Positions 1 to 5,460 of a stretch of DNA of 9,490 nucleotides are shown here, piece after piece; position 1 is the stretch's first letter; each line of letters opens with the position of its first letter. A program made the translations under genes and the position numbers. Source of the DNA: CAZNTZ01 sp964576135 (GTDB taxonomy: Bacteria; Pseudomonadota; Alphaproteobacteria; Rs-D84); contig CAZNTZ010000024.1 in the NCBI GenBank assembly GCA_964576135.1, forward strand, positions 1 through 9,490, given 5' to 3'. The notes under the pieces are model-generated. The model was not told the origin of the DNA, ran no database searches, and saw nothing but the letters and a program-made list of their open reading frames with translations.

Positions 1-54
1 GGACACCGCCCTTTCAAGGCGAGAACACCGGTTCGAATCCGGTTGGGGCTGCCA
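1..54 (+). tRNA. tRNA-Glu (anticodon UUC), 3' part, 5' end outside window
   Basis: Decodes glutamate GAA/GAG codons. Visible parts are the end of the D arm, the anticodon arm with a 7-nt loop at 11-17 (anticodon TTC at 13-15), a short variable loop, a perfect 5-bp T stem (27-31 with 39-43) around loop TTCGAAT (32-38), the 3' acceptor strand 44-50, discriminator G51 and encoded CCA at 52-54. The D-arm to anticodon stretch GGACACCGCCCTTTCA matches my memory of bacterial tRNA-Glu. The outer pair of the anticodon stem is C6-A22, a mismatch where the inner four pairs are canonical. The 5' acceptor strand and most of the D arm lie before base 1. Identity is firm from the anticodon and overall fold. 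Confidence 0.93.
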
Positions 55-65
55 ATAAAAATAAT

Positions 66-93
66 AAAAAACCACGCTTTCGCGTGGTTTTTT
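66..93. terminator. Bidirectional intrinsic terminator between tRNA-Glu and the secreted-protein operon
   Basis: Hairpin with arms ACCACGC (71-77) and GCGTGGT (82-88) around a TTTC loop, flanked by A5 on the left and T5 or more on the right. Each strand therefore reads as a GC-rich stem followed by a U tract. It lies 12 nt after the tRNA CCA end and 12 nt after the minus-strand stop at 105, so it can end both converging transcripts. Confidence 0.9.
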
Positions 94-104
94 ATATAAT
101 ATTA

Positions 105-998
105 TTAAATCACTGTTCCAATCTTCTTTATTACTTTTACAGCACTTATACAATCAATCATTTTTTTTGTACCTCCGGAACCTGGTACATCACCTCTACT
201 AATCGTTGTAGTTTCACACTGTTTATAATTATTTAAAATTACAACATATATATTTTGATATTTACAACTTTTCTCTGGTGTATTAGAAAGTTCTGTTTTT
301 AATTTAACTGCTAAATCTTCAGCAGATTCGGCACTATTAACGTAATATATCCAATCTCCGGCAGTCCCTCTTCCAGCCCAACCGTCAGGATTATAAATAA
401 TCATACTTTTTAACAGAGTATAACTGCCATTATTTGCAACTTGTACATAAAATTCGCCATTTTCTTTTGTCAATTGTCTCAATATTGTATTTAATTCTGC
501 ATTATCAGATATAGACCCAGAAAATCCAGAAACATCAGAACATGATTCGTTTAAATTTGTCGTTACTTGTGAAATACTCTGTCTTGATAAAACAGTATTT
601 TCTTCTAAATTGTCACTAGTCATGAGAAAACCATAATGTATTGGATTATTCTCTATCCATTTATATCTTGATATTACTATAGGTGGATATTTTATCAATC
701 CTCCATCCGATTTTGAAAGAGTGAATGTTATTTCTGCTTCTTCATTATATTCTGACAAAGCTACTAAATCAAACCAATCACATTGTTTTATCGATTCATA
801 GAATTTTGTTTTAAATTCATCCATTATTATTTTTTTTTGTTCTTGTAGATTATGCTGTAATATTTCCGATTTGAGGTTACCAAGACTGCTAAGTGTTGCA
901 TTTTTTACAATATCATAACATTCTTTTGGAGTTGCGTACGATAAATCAATATTGAACAACAACAAAAAGAATACAAAGAATTTTGACCTTACAATCAT
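105..998 (-). CDS. Secreted protein of unknown function, third gene of the prepilin-peptidase operon
   Basis: 297 residues. I do not recognise the family. Residues 1-22 form a signal peptide: Arg4 and Lys6, then a strongly hydrophobic FFVFFLLLF core, with likely cleavage after LSYA. The mature part has six cysteines (27, 73, 153, 245, 261, 283), an even number compatible with periplasmic disulfides. It is mixed alpha/beta, with aromatic-rich stretches near 105-125 and 205-220. I chose the ATG at 998 rather than 1010. GGAG at 1008-1005 sits 6 nt before it, while the 1010 ATG has only a weak A-rich upstream sequence, would overlap the previous gene by 13 nt and would add four residues before the basic start of the leader. 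The chosen ATG overlaps the upstream TAA by one base (TAATG), pointing to translational coupling. The bidirectional terminator follows 12 nt after the stop. Confidence 0.82.
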   Translation of the reverse strand: MIVRSKFFVFFLLLFNIDLSYATPKECYDIVKNATLSSLGNLKSEILQHNLQEQKKIIMDEFKTKFYESIKQCDWFDLVALSEYNEEAEITFTLSKSDGGLIKYPPIVISRYKWIENNPIHYGFLMTSDNLEENTVLSRQSISQVTTNLNESCSDVSGFSGSISDNAELNTILRQLTKENGEFYVQVANNGSYTLLKSMIIYNPDGWAGRGTAGDWIYYVNSAESAEDLAVKLKTELSNTPEKSCKYQNIYVVILNNYKQCETTTISRGDVPGSGGTKKMIDCISAVKVIKKIGTVI

Positions 999-1008
999 TA
1001 AAATCTCC
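996..1008 (-). promoter_or_regulatory. Ribosome binding site and TAATG stop/start junction that fixes the start at 998
   Basis: On the minus strand the order is GGAG (1008-1005), a 6-nt spacer ATTTTA, then ATG (998-996). The upstream gene's TAA (1000-998) shares its last A with this ATG. The RBS lies within the last codons of the upstream gene, so terminating ribosomes can reinitiate here. Confidence 0.75.
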
Positions 1009-1939
1009 ATTCTTTTTCTGAAAAAGGATTTTCATCATTTCCTGATTTTTTAGAATCATCATTGACTTGTGTATGTGATGTTATCAGTTTGTTTTCTTTT
1101 TTATTTTTATCATCAAGTTTTACATTTGAATAATTATTATTTTTAGTATTTAAGTTTTGTTGTGAAACCTGTAATTGTCTTTCCAAAGCTGCTTCATCAG
1201 TTTGTAATTTGAAATTTTTATATGCGCAATTTTTCCCGGTTATTGGGTCGCATTTCCATTGATTCAAACCATCTTTAGCGTTTTGTGTTCTTTCAACGAA
1301 TGATAAATCATTTATTGTTGTCGGCATAGATGTTGCGACCAACTTGGTGTCGGTCGCATTTTGTGATTGCAGGTCTTTTAATTCTTTGGCCCGCTCTATA
1401 ATTGGGACTTTCCAACTTGGTGGTTCAACTTCGTATGGATTATCAATCAGTGGTTCGTCACTTGGTGTCGGACTTGGGACAGCATCGGTTGGAAAACCAG
1501 TCTGAATAATATTACCAGCGGTATTTTTCTTATAATCAATGAACGCTGTATCAATATAACCGGCACAAGCAGTTACATAATTTTCACCAGAAAGTGTTGA
1601 AAGCTGAACCATAATATGTGGACGAATATCAACGAGTTGTAAACCGGAACAATAATTTCGTGTACTGCATTCCGCCGCAACAAGACCGGAAACAATTATC
1701 TGACATTCACCAGTTTTAACATCTGTGCCTTGGGCATAAATTGGTTTGGGAACAATAGCCTTGTTATATGGCGTATTAGGACCATTGTATCCAGGATTCG
1801 TGGAATACGTTTGAACATTTTGAATCATACCGTAATCAGATAAAAATGTTCGTGCAGATCCGCCAGATGCAGGAAAATCAGCCGCATATGACGGCATAAT
1901 ACAAATCATACCAAAAATTATAAATAATGATTTTTTCAT
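998..1939 (-). CDS. Secreted protein of unknown function, second gene of the prepilin-peptidase operon
   Basis: 313 residues; family not recognised. Signal peptide 1-19 (MKKSLFIIFG start, hydrophobic core, cleavage after PSYA). The mature protein has a Gly/Tyr/Asn/Pro-rich start (23-70) and a probably folded core at about 75-140 with Cys79, 91, 97 and 125. A Pro-rich linker (152-178) follows, then a helical stretch with Cys230 and Cys238 in a WKCDPITGKNC segment, and a very polar Lys/Asn/Asp-rich tail (about 265-313) that is likely disordered. The open frame extends upstream to 2110, but that part only shadows the peptidase gene. ATG 1939 is preceded by AGAGAGA in RBS position and begins a clean leader. 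It starts 15 nt after the peptidase stop (14-nt gap). The leader looks like an ordinary Sec signal, not a type III prepilin leader, so it is more likely an accessory protein than a pilin. That role is inferred only from the operon. Confidence 0.82.
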   Translation of the reverse strand: MKKSLFIIFGMICIMPSYAADFPASGGSARTFLSDYGMIQNVQTYSTNPGYNGPNTPYNKAIVPKPIYAQGTDVKTGECQIIVSGLVAAECSTRNYCSGLQLVDIRPHIMVQLSTLSGENYVTACAGYIDTAFIDYKKNTAGNIIQTGFPTDAVPSPTPSDEPLIDNPYEVEPPSWKVPIIERAKELKDLQSQNATDTKLVATSMPTTINDLSFVERTQNAKDGLNQWKCDPITGKNCAYKNFKLQTDEAALERQLQVSQQNLNTKNNNYSNVKLDDKNKKENKLITSHTQVNDDSKKSGNDENPFSEKEWRF

Positions 1940-1953
1940 TTCTCTCTGGCAAA

Positions 1954-2418
1954 TTATACCAGAAAATACAGCGCTATCAAAGCGCAAATTACCCCTGCAA
2001 AGAAAAATGGTGCATAAGGAACAAATTTCTTTTTTCGAATAAAACACCATACAGCGGCAATAACAGCACTGGATACAATAGCAACAGATATACCCATAGC
2101 CCCAAGCCATACCCCGCCAGCCGCAATTAACTTAATATCACCCAGACCGATAGAGTCATCTTTTTGGTTCTTTTTATATCCAAACTTTTCAAATCCAAAT
2201 TTAATACCAAACGCCAATCCATAAGCCAACAAGGCTGTAACCGCGCTTTCGGTCACACCGCCAATCAACCAAGGTAAGACTGGTGCGACAAAAAAACCTA
2301 TTAATAAAAACGGAAATAAATATACATCAGGTATAATACGTTGACGCAAATCCCAGTATATCATTCCCGCAACACAAAGGACTGCAACTGCAAATAAAAA
2401 AGCGTAAAAAATTATCAT
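1954..2418 (-). CDS. Type IV prepilin peptidase (A24 aspartic protease family), peptidase domain only
   Basis: 154 residues, inner-membrane aspartic protease that cleaves the leader of type IV pilins and pseudopilins. The two catalytic aspartates are visible: Asp23 in YWDLRQRIIPD (the family's D..R.IPN-like motif) and Asp94 in the GLGD signature (91-94) followed by IKL. Hydrophobic segments at about 3-20, 33-52, 57-76, 96-124 and 134-153 fit a polytopic protein, and a PYAPFFFAG segment near 133-141 resembles the C-terminal PFGPFL region of PilD-like enzymes. It lacks the N-terminal zinc/methyltransferase domain of full PilD, so its size is like CpaA/TadV-type short enzymes; a specific name is not justified. 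RBS AAGGGG stands about 6 nt before the ATG. It opens an operon with two secreted proteins, and no pilin gene is present in the window. Confidence 0.9.
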   Translation of the reverse strand: MIIFYAFLFAVAVLCVAGMIYWDLRQRIIPDVYLFPFLLIGFFVAPVLPWLIGGVTESAVTALLAYGLAFGIKFGFEKFGYKKNQKDDSIGLGDIKLIAAGGVWLGAMGISVAIVSSAVIAAVWCFIRKKKFVPYAPFFFAGVICALIALYFLV

Positions 2419-2427
2419 ATTTTCCCC

Positions 2428-2457
2428 TTGTTTTCCGATTCGTTATTATGCTACAAT
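2428..2457 (+). promoter_or_regulatory. Probable sigma70 promoter of gcrA, with a GANTC site in the spacer
   Basis: TTGTTT (2428-2433) as -35 and TACAAT (2452-2457) as -10, spacer 18 nt, with TG at 2449-2450 giving an extended -10 (TGCTACAAT). A GATTC at 2437-2441 lies between the two boxes and is a CcrM (GANTC) methylation site. In Caulobacter, GcrA activates sigma70 promoters that carry methylated GANTC sites near the -10/-35 region. The start point would be near 2464, leaving a leader of about 26 nt before the gcrA ATG. Confidence 0.6.
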
Positions 2458-2470
2458 TTTTGCATAAGAT
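2445..2470 (-). promoter_or_regulatory. Possible weak promoter of the prepilin-peptidase operon
   Basis: On the minus strand CATAAT (2450-2445) could be a -10, but the best -35 at 16-nt spacing is poor (TTATCT-like). If used, it overlaps the opposing gcrA promoter, so the two directions could interfere. The 71-nt divergent gap must hold a promoter for this operon; the exact boxes are uncertain. Confidence 0.3.
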
Positions 2471-2489
2471 AAACCAAGGATTTTTATAA

Positions 2490-3053
2490 ATGGCGCAGAA
2501 TGACTGGAATCAGGCAACCTTAGGCAAATTAAAAGCATTATTGCAAAAAGGATTGTCTACTGCCGAAATCGGCAAAAAATTGGGAATGTCCAAAAATGCC
2601 GTAGTAGGAAAATTAAATAGATTGGGCTGGAATGCCAAAGCTTTGGCAGAATCTGGGAAACCAGCGGCCAGAAAAGCGGCACCTGTAAAACCGGCGGTAA
2701 GCACAAAAAAACTTGCTGCACAAATTTCCAAGAAGAAACCGGTCGAAACTCCCAAAAAAGAAGTATCAAAAAAGACTGTCCCTGCACAAAACGCAAAAGC
2801 AGCCCCACAAAGTAATAGCAAAAAACCAGTCGAAACTTTAAAAACAAATTCTAAAACACTTGCAATGCATCAACGCATTATCCAACATTCTTTGGAAATG
2901 GCTAATTTACGCCCTGATCAATGTCGTTGGCCGATTGGCGACCCCGATTCAGAACGTTTTCATTTCTGTGGAAAACCAGTTTTTGTTGGCAAGCCATATT
3001 GTTATGATCATTGCTTGCAAGCATACCAATTTCAACAACCAAAGAAAAAATAA
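2490..3053 (+). CDS. gcrA: GcrA cell-cycle regulator (sigma70 cofactor)
   Basis: 187 residues. GcrA binds DNA through an N-terminal helix-turn-helix, prefers methylated GANTC, and binds sigma70 through its C-terminal domain to drive S-phase genes in Alphaproteobacteria. The N-terminal domain (about 4-50) has the family pattern GLSTAEIGKKLG followed by KNAVVGKLNRLGW. The C-terminal domain (about 140-182) carries CRWPIGDPDSERFHFCG and GKPYCYDHCLQAYQ, with Cys145, 160, 171 and 175 plus His158 and His174 as in the family. The linker (about 51-125) is very Lys/Ala/Pro-rich, with KKPVET occurring twice (83-88 and 111-116). RBS AAGGA lies 9 nt before the ATG, and the initial MAQNDW resembles the usual MSWT-type start. 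A membrane-protein gene follows 17 nt later in the same operon. Length is in the family range. Confidence 0.96.
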   Translation: MAQNDWNQATLGKLKALLQKGLSTAEIGKKLGMSKNAVVGKLNRLGWNAKALAESGKPAARKAAPVKPAVSTKKLAAQISKKKPVETPKKEVSKKTVPAQNAKAAPQSNSKKPVETLKTNSKTLAMHQRIIQHSLEMANLRPDQCRWPIGDPDSERFHFCGKPVFVGKPYCYDHCLQAYQFQQPKKK

Positions 3054-3070
3054 TTTTGGGGGCGCCGAAT

Positions 3071-4978
3071 ATGGCCGGAGAGAGAAACAATTTTTCCAAT
3101 ATAAATATTGAATCCCAAAATGGTCTTCCTGTTGTTTCTTTTGGAACAAAAAAAACCACAGATTCAAAATTAAGTAAACAGCGTGTGGATTTATCGCCAG
3201 AGAATTTTCAAATTTCGGGCAATGTATTTGACGCATTTTACGACCAAGACCACAGATTAATTTTTGTTTTAGACAAGACGCGTGACAAACGTCAGCCAAA
3301 TGTTTTATTGGTAATTAATCAAATTCAATCACGCAAATGGGATGACATATTATCAAATGATTATAATGTCGACCTGGAAGAAATTCGGCCAAAGTATAAT
3401 AACAAATATCAAAAACTTGATATTGAATATTCTGGTTTGGATATATACAACCGTCTAATAAACGATCACTTAGCTGGTGCAGATATTTCAACGGCACTGA
3501 ATAACTTAAATAAATTCAGAAATTCTGTTGCTATGAAATTTGCAACTGTACGTTTGAATGCTGCGAATGCAGAGTTCACAGTTGCCCAAGATACCGCCCA
3601 GTCTGCACAAAAAACAATCAATACATTGGTTGAACAAAAAAAGAAGTTACGAGAAAAATTACAACATCAGAAAAAGATGGTTGGCAAAGAACCAACAAAA
3701 CAATCTGCGGCAAAAATTTTAAAAATAGAATCTCAGATTGAAGCATTGAATGAAAAATCAAAACGTGCCACACGACGCTTTAAACACGCCATAAAAAGAA
3801 TGGAACGTGCAAAAGAAAATTCAGAAACTGCAAAAAATATACTTGCTGGGTATCAATCGGAAATGAAAGAGGGAATTCCAATGGCAGAAGATATAAAACC
3901 ACTGTTTAACAAAGATCCGGAAATTATTGACAATAACATTGCCTTTAAACCGATTGAATTTACAAATGCGCGACCACCGGTTGAAACACCAAACACAAGT
4001 GCTCAGAATCAAGCCAAACCTATGTTTGAGCCAATTCAAATATCTGCGCCACAAAACACATATCAATCACAACCCCAAGTTGCGATGCCACAGCCAGTTG
4101 TTTCTTCTGCAACTGTGCCACAAGTAATGCAACCGAACGAGGTATTACCACCTGCCCCAGATTTGGCAAACACACCTATCAGTCGTCCAACACCAATAAT
4201 GTCTGGTAATAATAATTCTGGCGGCGGAATTGAAATTCCAATAATTCCAAAAGATGACACAAATTCACATAAACCATCAGTTGTATATTATTTTATGCTT
4301 GTTGTTCTTATCGTGTTATCAATATTTACTTTGTGGATATATCAAAAAAATACTAATAACTCTGTGCGACCAAATTTGGCTGCGCAAAATGCGGAACAGA
4401 CAAGTCAGACATCTGAAAACAATAATTTACAAGACGAACCTATAAATGATAATCCATCAAACGGTGTTCCAGATTCAGTATTTTTATCAGATTCTAATAA
4501 TGAACCTGCACCTGTGACAAATAATGTACAACCAGAACCAAAACCTGAATATGACGTTTCTGGTCCAACAGCGGCGGTTGATAATGCTGAGCAACCAGTT
4601 GCGGCAACACAAGAAACAGACCAGGGGCAACAAAACTATGCCCCAGCAACAACTGATGACGAATCGGCAAAAGTTCAAGAAACACCATCGGTACCAGCAG
4701 AATTACCATTACCTATGGATGTGAATCCTGAATATGCCGACACACAACAACCAGTTGCGGCAACAGAACCCCAGTATGAAAATGAATCTGTATCTTTGCC
4801 AATAGCGAATGAAACACCTGTTGCAGCACCAGAGCCTGCTGCTGCGACATGCACCGATGGAACAGCGCCAGATACAAATGGATGTTGCACAGGTGAAACA
4901 TTAAAAGATATTGGTAACGGTGGTGGATTCGCATGTTGTCCAGATGACGGCGGTGAATGCTTTGCACCAATCAAGTAA
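3071..4978 (+). CDS. Single-span membrane protein: cytoplasmic coiled coil, disordered periplasmic arm, six-Cys C-terminal module
   Basis: 635 residues; family not recognised. Architecture: an N-terminal globular part (about 1-150) without Cys or signal peptide; a charged, Ala/Lys/Glu/Gln-rich helical coiled-coil region (about 155-265); a Pro/Gln/Asn-rich linker (about 295-400); one transmembrane helix (about 404-425, YYFMLVVLIVLSIFTLWIY); then about 168 residues rich in Pro, Glu, Asn, Ala and Thr; and a Cys module at 594-630. All six cysteines of the protein lie in that module, spaced C-x10-CC-x15-CC-x6-C, which suggests disulfides and so an N-in/C-out topology. The start at 3071 was chosen because GGGGG (3058-3062) sits 8 nt before it; the frame extends to 3011, but that part lies inside gcrA. 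Being 17 nt behind gcrA and before a terminator, it is probably co-expressed with gcrA. A polar or envelope scaffold role is only a guess from the topology. Confidence 0.88.
   Translation: MAGERNNFSNINIESQNGLPVVSFGTKKTTDSKLSKQRVDLSPENFQISGNVFDAFYDQDHRLIFVLDKTRDKRQPNVLLVINQIQSRKWDDILSNDYNVDLEEIRPKYNNKYQKLDIEYSGLDIYNRLINDHLAGADISTALNNLNKFRNSVAMKFATVRLNAANAEFTVAQDTAQSAQKTINTLVEQKKKLREKLQHQKKMVGKEPTKQSAAKILKIESQIEALNEKSKRATRRFKHAIKRMERAKENSETAKNILAGYQSEMKEGIPMAEDIKPLFNKDPEIIDNNIAFKPIEFTNARPPVETPNTSAQNQAKPMFEPIQISAPQNTYQSQPQVAMPQPVVSSATVPQVMQPNEVLPPAPDLANTPISRPTPIMSGNNNSGGGIEIPIIPKDDTNSHKPSVVYYFMLVVLIVLSIFTLWIYQKNTNNSVRPNLAAQNAEQTSQTSENNNLQDEPINDNPSNGVPDSVFLSDSNNEPAPVTNNVQPEPKPEYDVSGPTAAVDNAEQPVAATQETDQGQQNYAPATTDDESAKVQETPSVPAELPLPMDVNPEYADTQQPVAATEPQYENESVSLPIANETPVAAPEPAAATCTDGTAPDTNGCCTGETLKDIGNGGGFACCPDDGGECFAPIK
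4592..4765 (+). repeat. 18-nt direct repeat encoding QPVAAT within the periplasmic linker
   Basis: The sequence CAACCAGTTGCGGCAACA occurs identically at 4592-4609 and 4748-4765, encoding QPVAAT at about residues 508-513 and 560-565. The coordinates span from the first copy to the second. A more diverged copy (ETPVAAPEP) follows near residue 581. This suggests the flexible arm grew by internal duplication. Confidence 0.7.
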
Positions 4979-4993
4979 TTACTATGATTGAAT

Positions 4994-5020
4994 AAAAAAT
5001 CCGCATTATGCGGATTTTTT
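4994..5020. terminator. Bidirectional intrinsic terminator
   Basis: Near-perfect inverted repeat: AAAAAATCCGCA (4994-5005) pairs with TGCGGATTTTTT (5009-5020) around a TTA loop. The + strand has a T6 tract after the stem, and the minus strand likewise. It lies 15 nt after the membrane-protein stop and 13 nt after the minus-strand stop at 5034, so it closes both converging genes. Confidence 0.92.
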
Positions 5021-5033
5021 TATCATTTTTATT

Positions 5034-5357
5034 TTATCTCAGGCCTTTCGCACGACAACAATCATTTGCCGCACTGCGCCAATCTGTATAGTTTCTGGAC
5101 GGATCACGCAAATCTTTCCACGGCATCCAACCATTACAACTTGTTTTTGTTGTTCCAGAACAACGTGCATATCGCCGAAGCGAGCATGTTTGATCGGAAA
5201 CCTTACCTGATTCAGTGGTGCATTTAACAACAATATTTTGATTTTTTGCATCCATAGAACCTAATTCCTTGGAAGATATAACTTGATACGCGTTCGCGCC
5301 ATAGCCAATAAGCAGCGAAGTATTCAAACAAATCAGTATTTTTGTGATTTTTTTCAT
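5034..5357 (-). CDS. Small secreted cationic six-Cys protein
   Basis: 107 residues; family not recognised. Signal peptide 1-23: MKKITK start, hydrophobic core ILICLNTSLLIGYG, cleavage after GANA. The mature chain of 84 residues has six cysteines (46, 58, 66, 74, 100, 101), consistent with three disulfides. By count it has 15 Lys/Arg against 8 Asp/Glu, so it is clearly basic. The C-terminal half is distinctive: C-x7-C-x7-C, then NGWMPWKDLRDPSRNYTDWR, then a CC pair six residues from the end. RBS AAGGGGG lies about 8 nt before the ATG, and it has its own promoter just upstream. It follows the large coiled-coil gene on the same strand but is separated from it by a likely terminator. It could be an envelope structural protein or a secreted effector; the sequence does not decide. 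Confidence 0.82.
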   Translation of the reverse strand: MKKITKILICLNTSLLIGYGANAYQVISSKELGSMDAKNQNIVVKCTTESGKVSDQTCSLRRYARCSGTTKTSCNGWMPWKDLRDPSRNYTDWRSAANDCCRAKGLR

Positions 5358-5383
5358 TTTTTCTGCCCCCTTAACTTACTGTT

Positions 5384-5411
5384 ATTGTAGTAAACAAACT
5401 TAAAATTTCAA
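5384..5411 (-). promoter_or_regulatory. Promoter of the small six-Cys secreted protein
   Basis: On the minus strand TTGAAA (5411-5406) as -35 and TACAAT (5389-5384) as -10 with a 16-nt spacer. The predicted start near 5377 leaves about 20 nt before the ATG, enough to include the AAGGGGG ribosome binding site. Confidence 0.65.
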
Positions 5412-5418
5412 TGGGAAA

Positions 5419-5460
5419 AAATTCGTCTTACAAATATCACTATATTTCATTAACGAATTT
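5419..5460 (-). terminator. Likely terminator of the large coiled-coil gene, including its stop codon
   Basis: On the minus strand an outer stem AAATTCGT / ACGAATTT (5460-5453 with 5426-5419) encloses an inner stem AAATAT / ATATTT (5447-5442 with 5437-5432), joined by an internal loop. A T6 run (5421-5416) closes and follows the outer stem. The stop codon of the gene (5452-5450) lies in the internal loop. GC is low for a terminator, so strength is uncertain. Confidence 0.5.

Noticed and set aside
105..1939. The two secreted operon proteins as prepilin substrates
   Set aside because: Their leaders have a normal Sec signal layout with AxA-like cleavage after the hydrophobic core. There is no Gly-Phe/Met-x4-Glu junction before the hydrophobic segment.
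1940..2110. N-terminal extension of the 313-residue secreted protein starting MAWGYGYICC
   Set aside because: It is the out-of-frame shadow of the prepilin peptidase gene. The ATG at 1939 has an RBS and begins a textbook signal peptide.
2510..2847. Two minus-strand open frames of about 100 codons inside gcrA
   Set aside because: They are antisense shadows of the Lys/Ala-rich linker. gcrA on the + strand is unambiguous.
3011..3070. Earlier start for the gcrA-linked membrane protein (20 extra residues)
   Set aside because: It lies inside gcrA coding sequence, while ATG 3071 has a GGGGG ribosome binding site at proper distance.
4487..4974. Several overlapping open frames on both strands in the Pro/Glu/Thr-rich arm
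   Set aside because: Low-complexity coding creates open alternative frames. None has an RBS, a leader or a recognisable motif.
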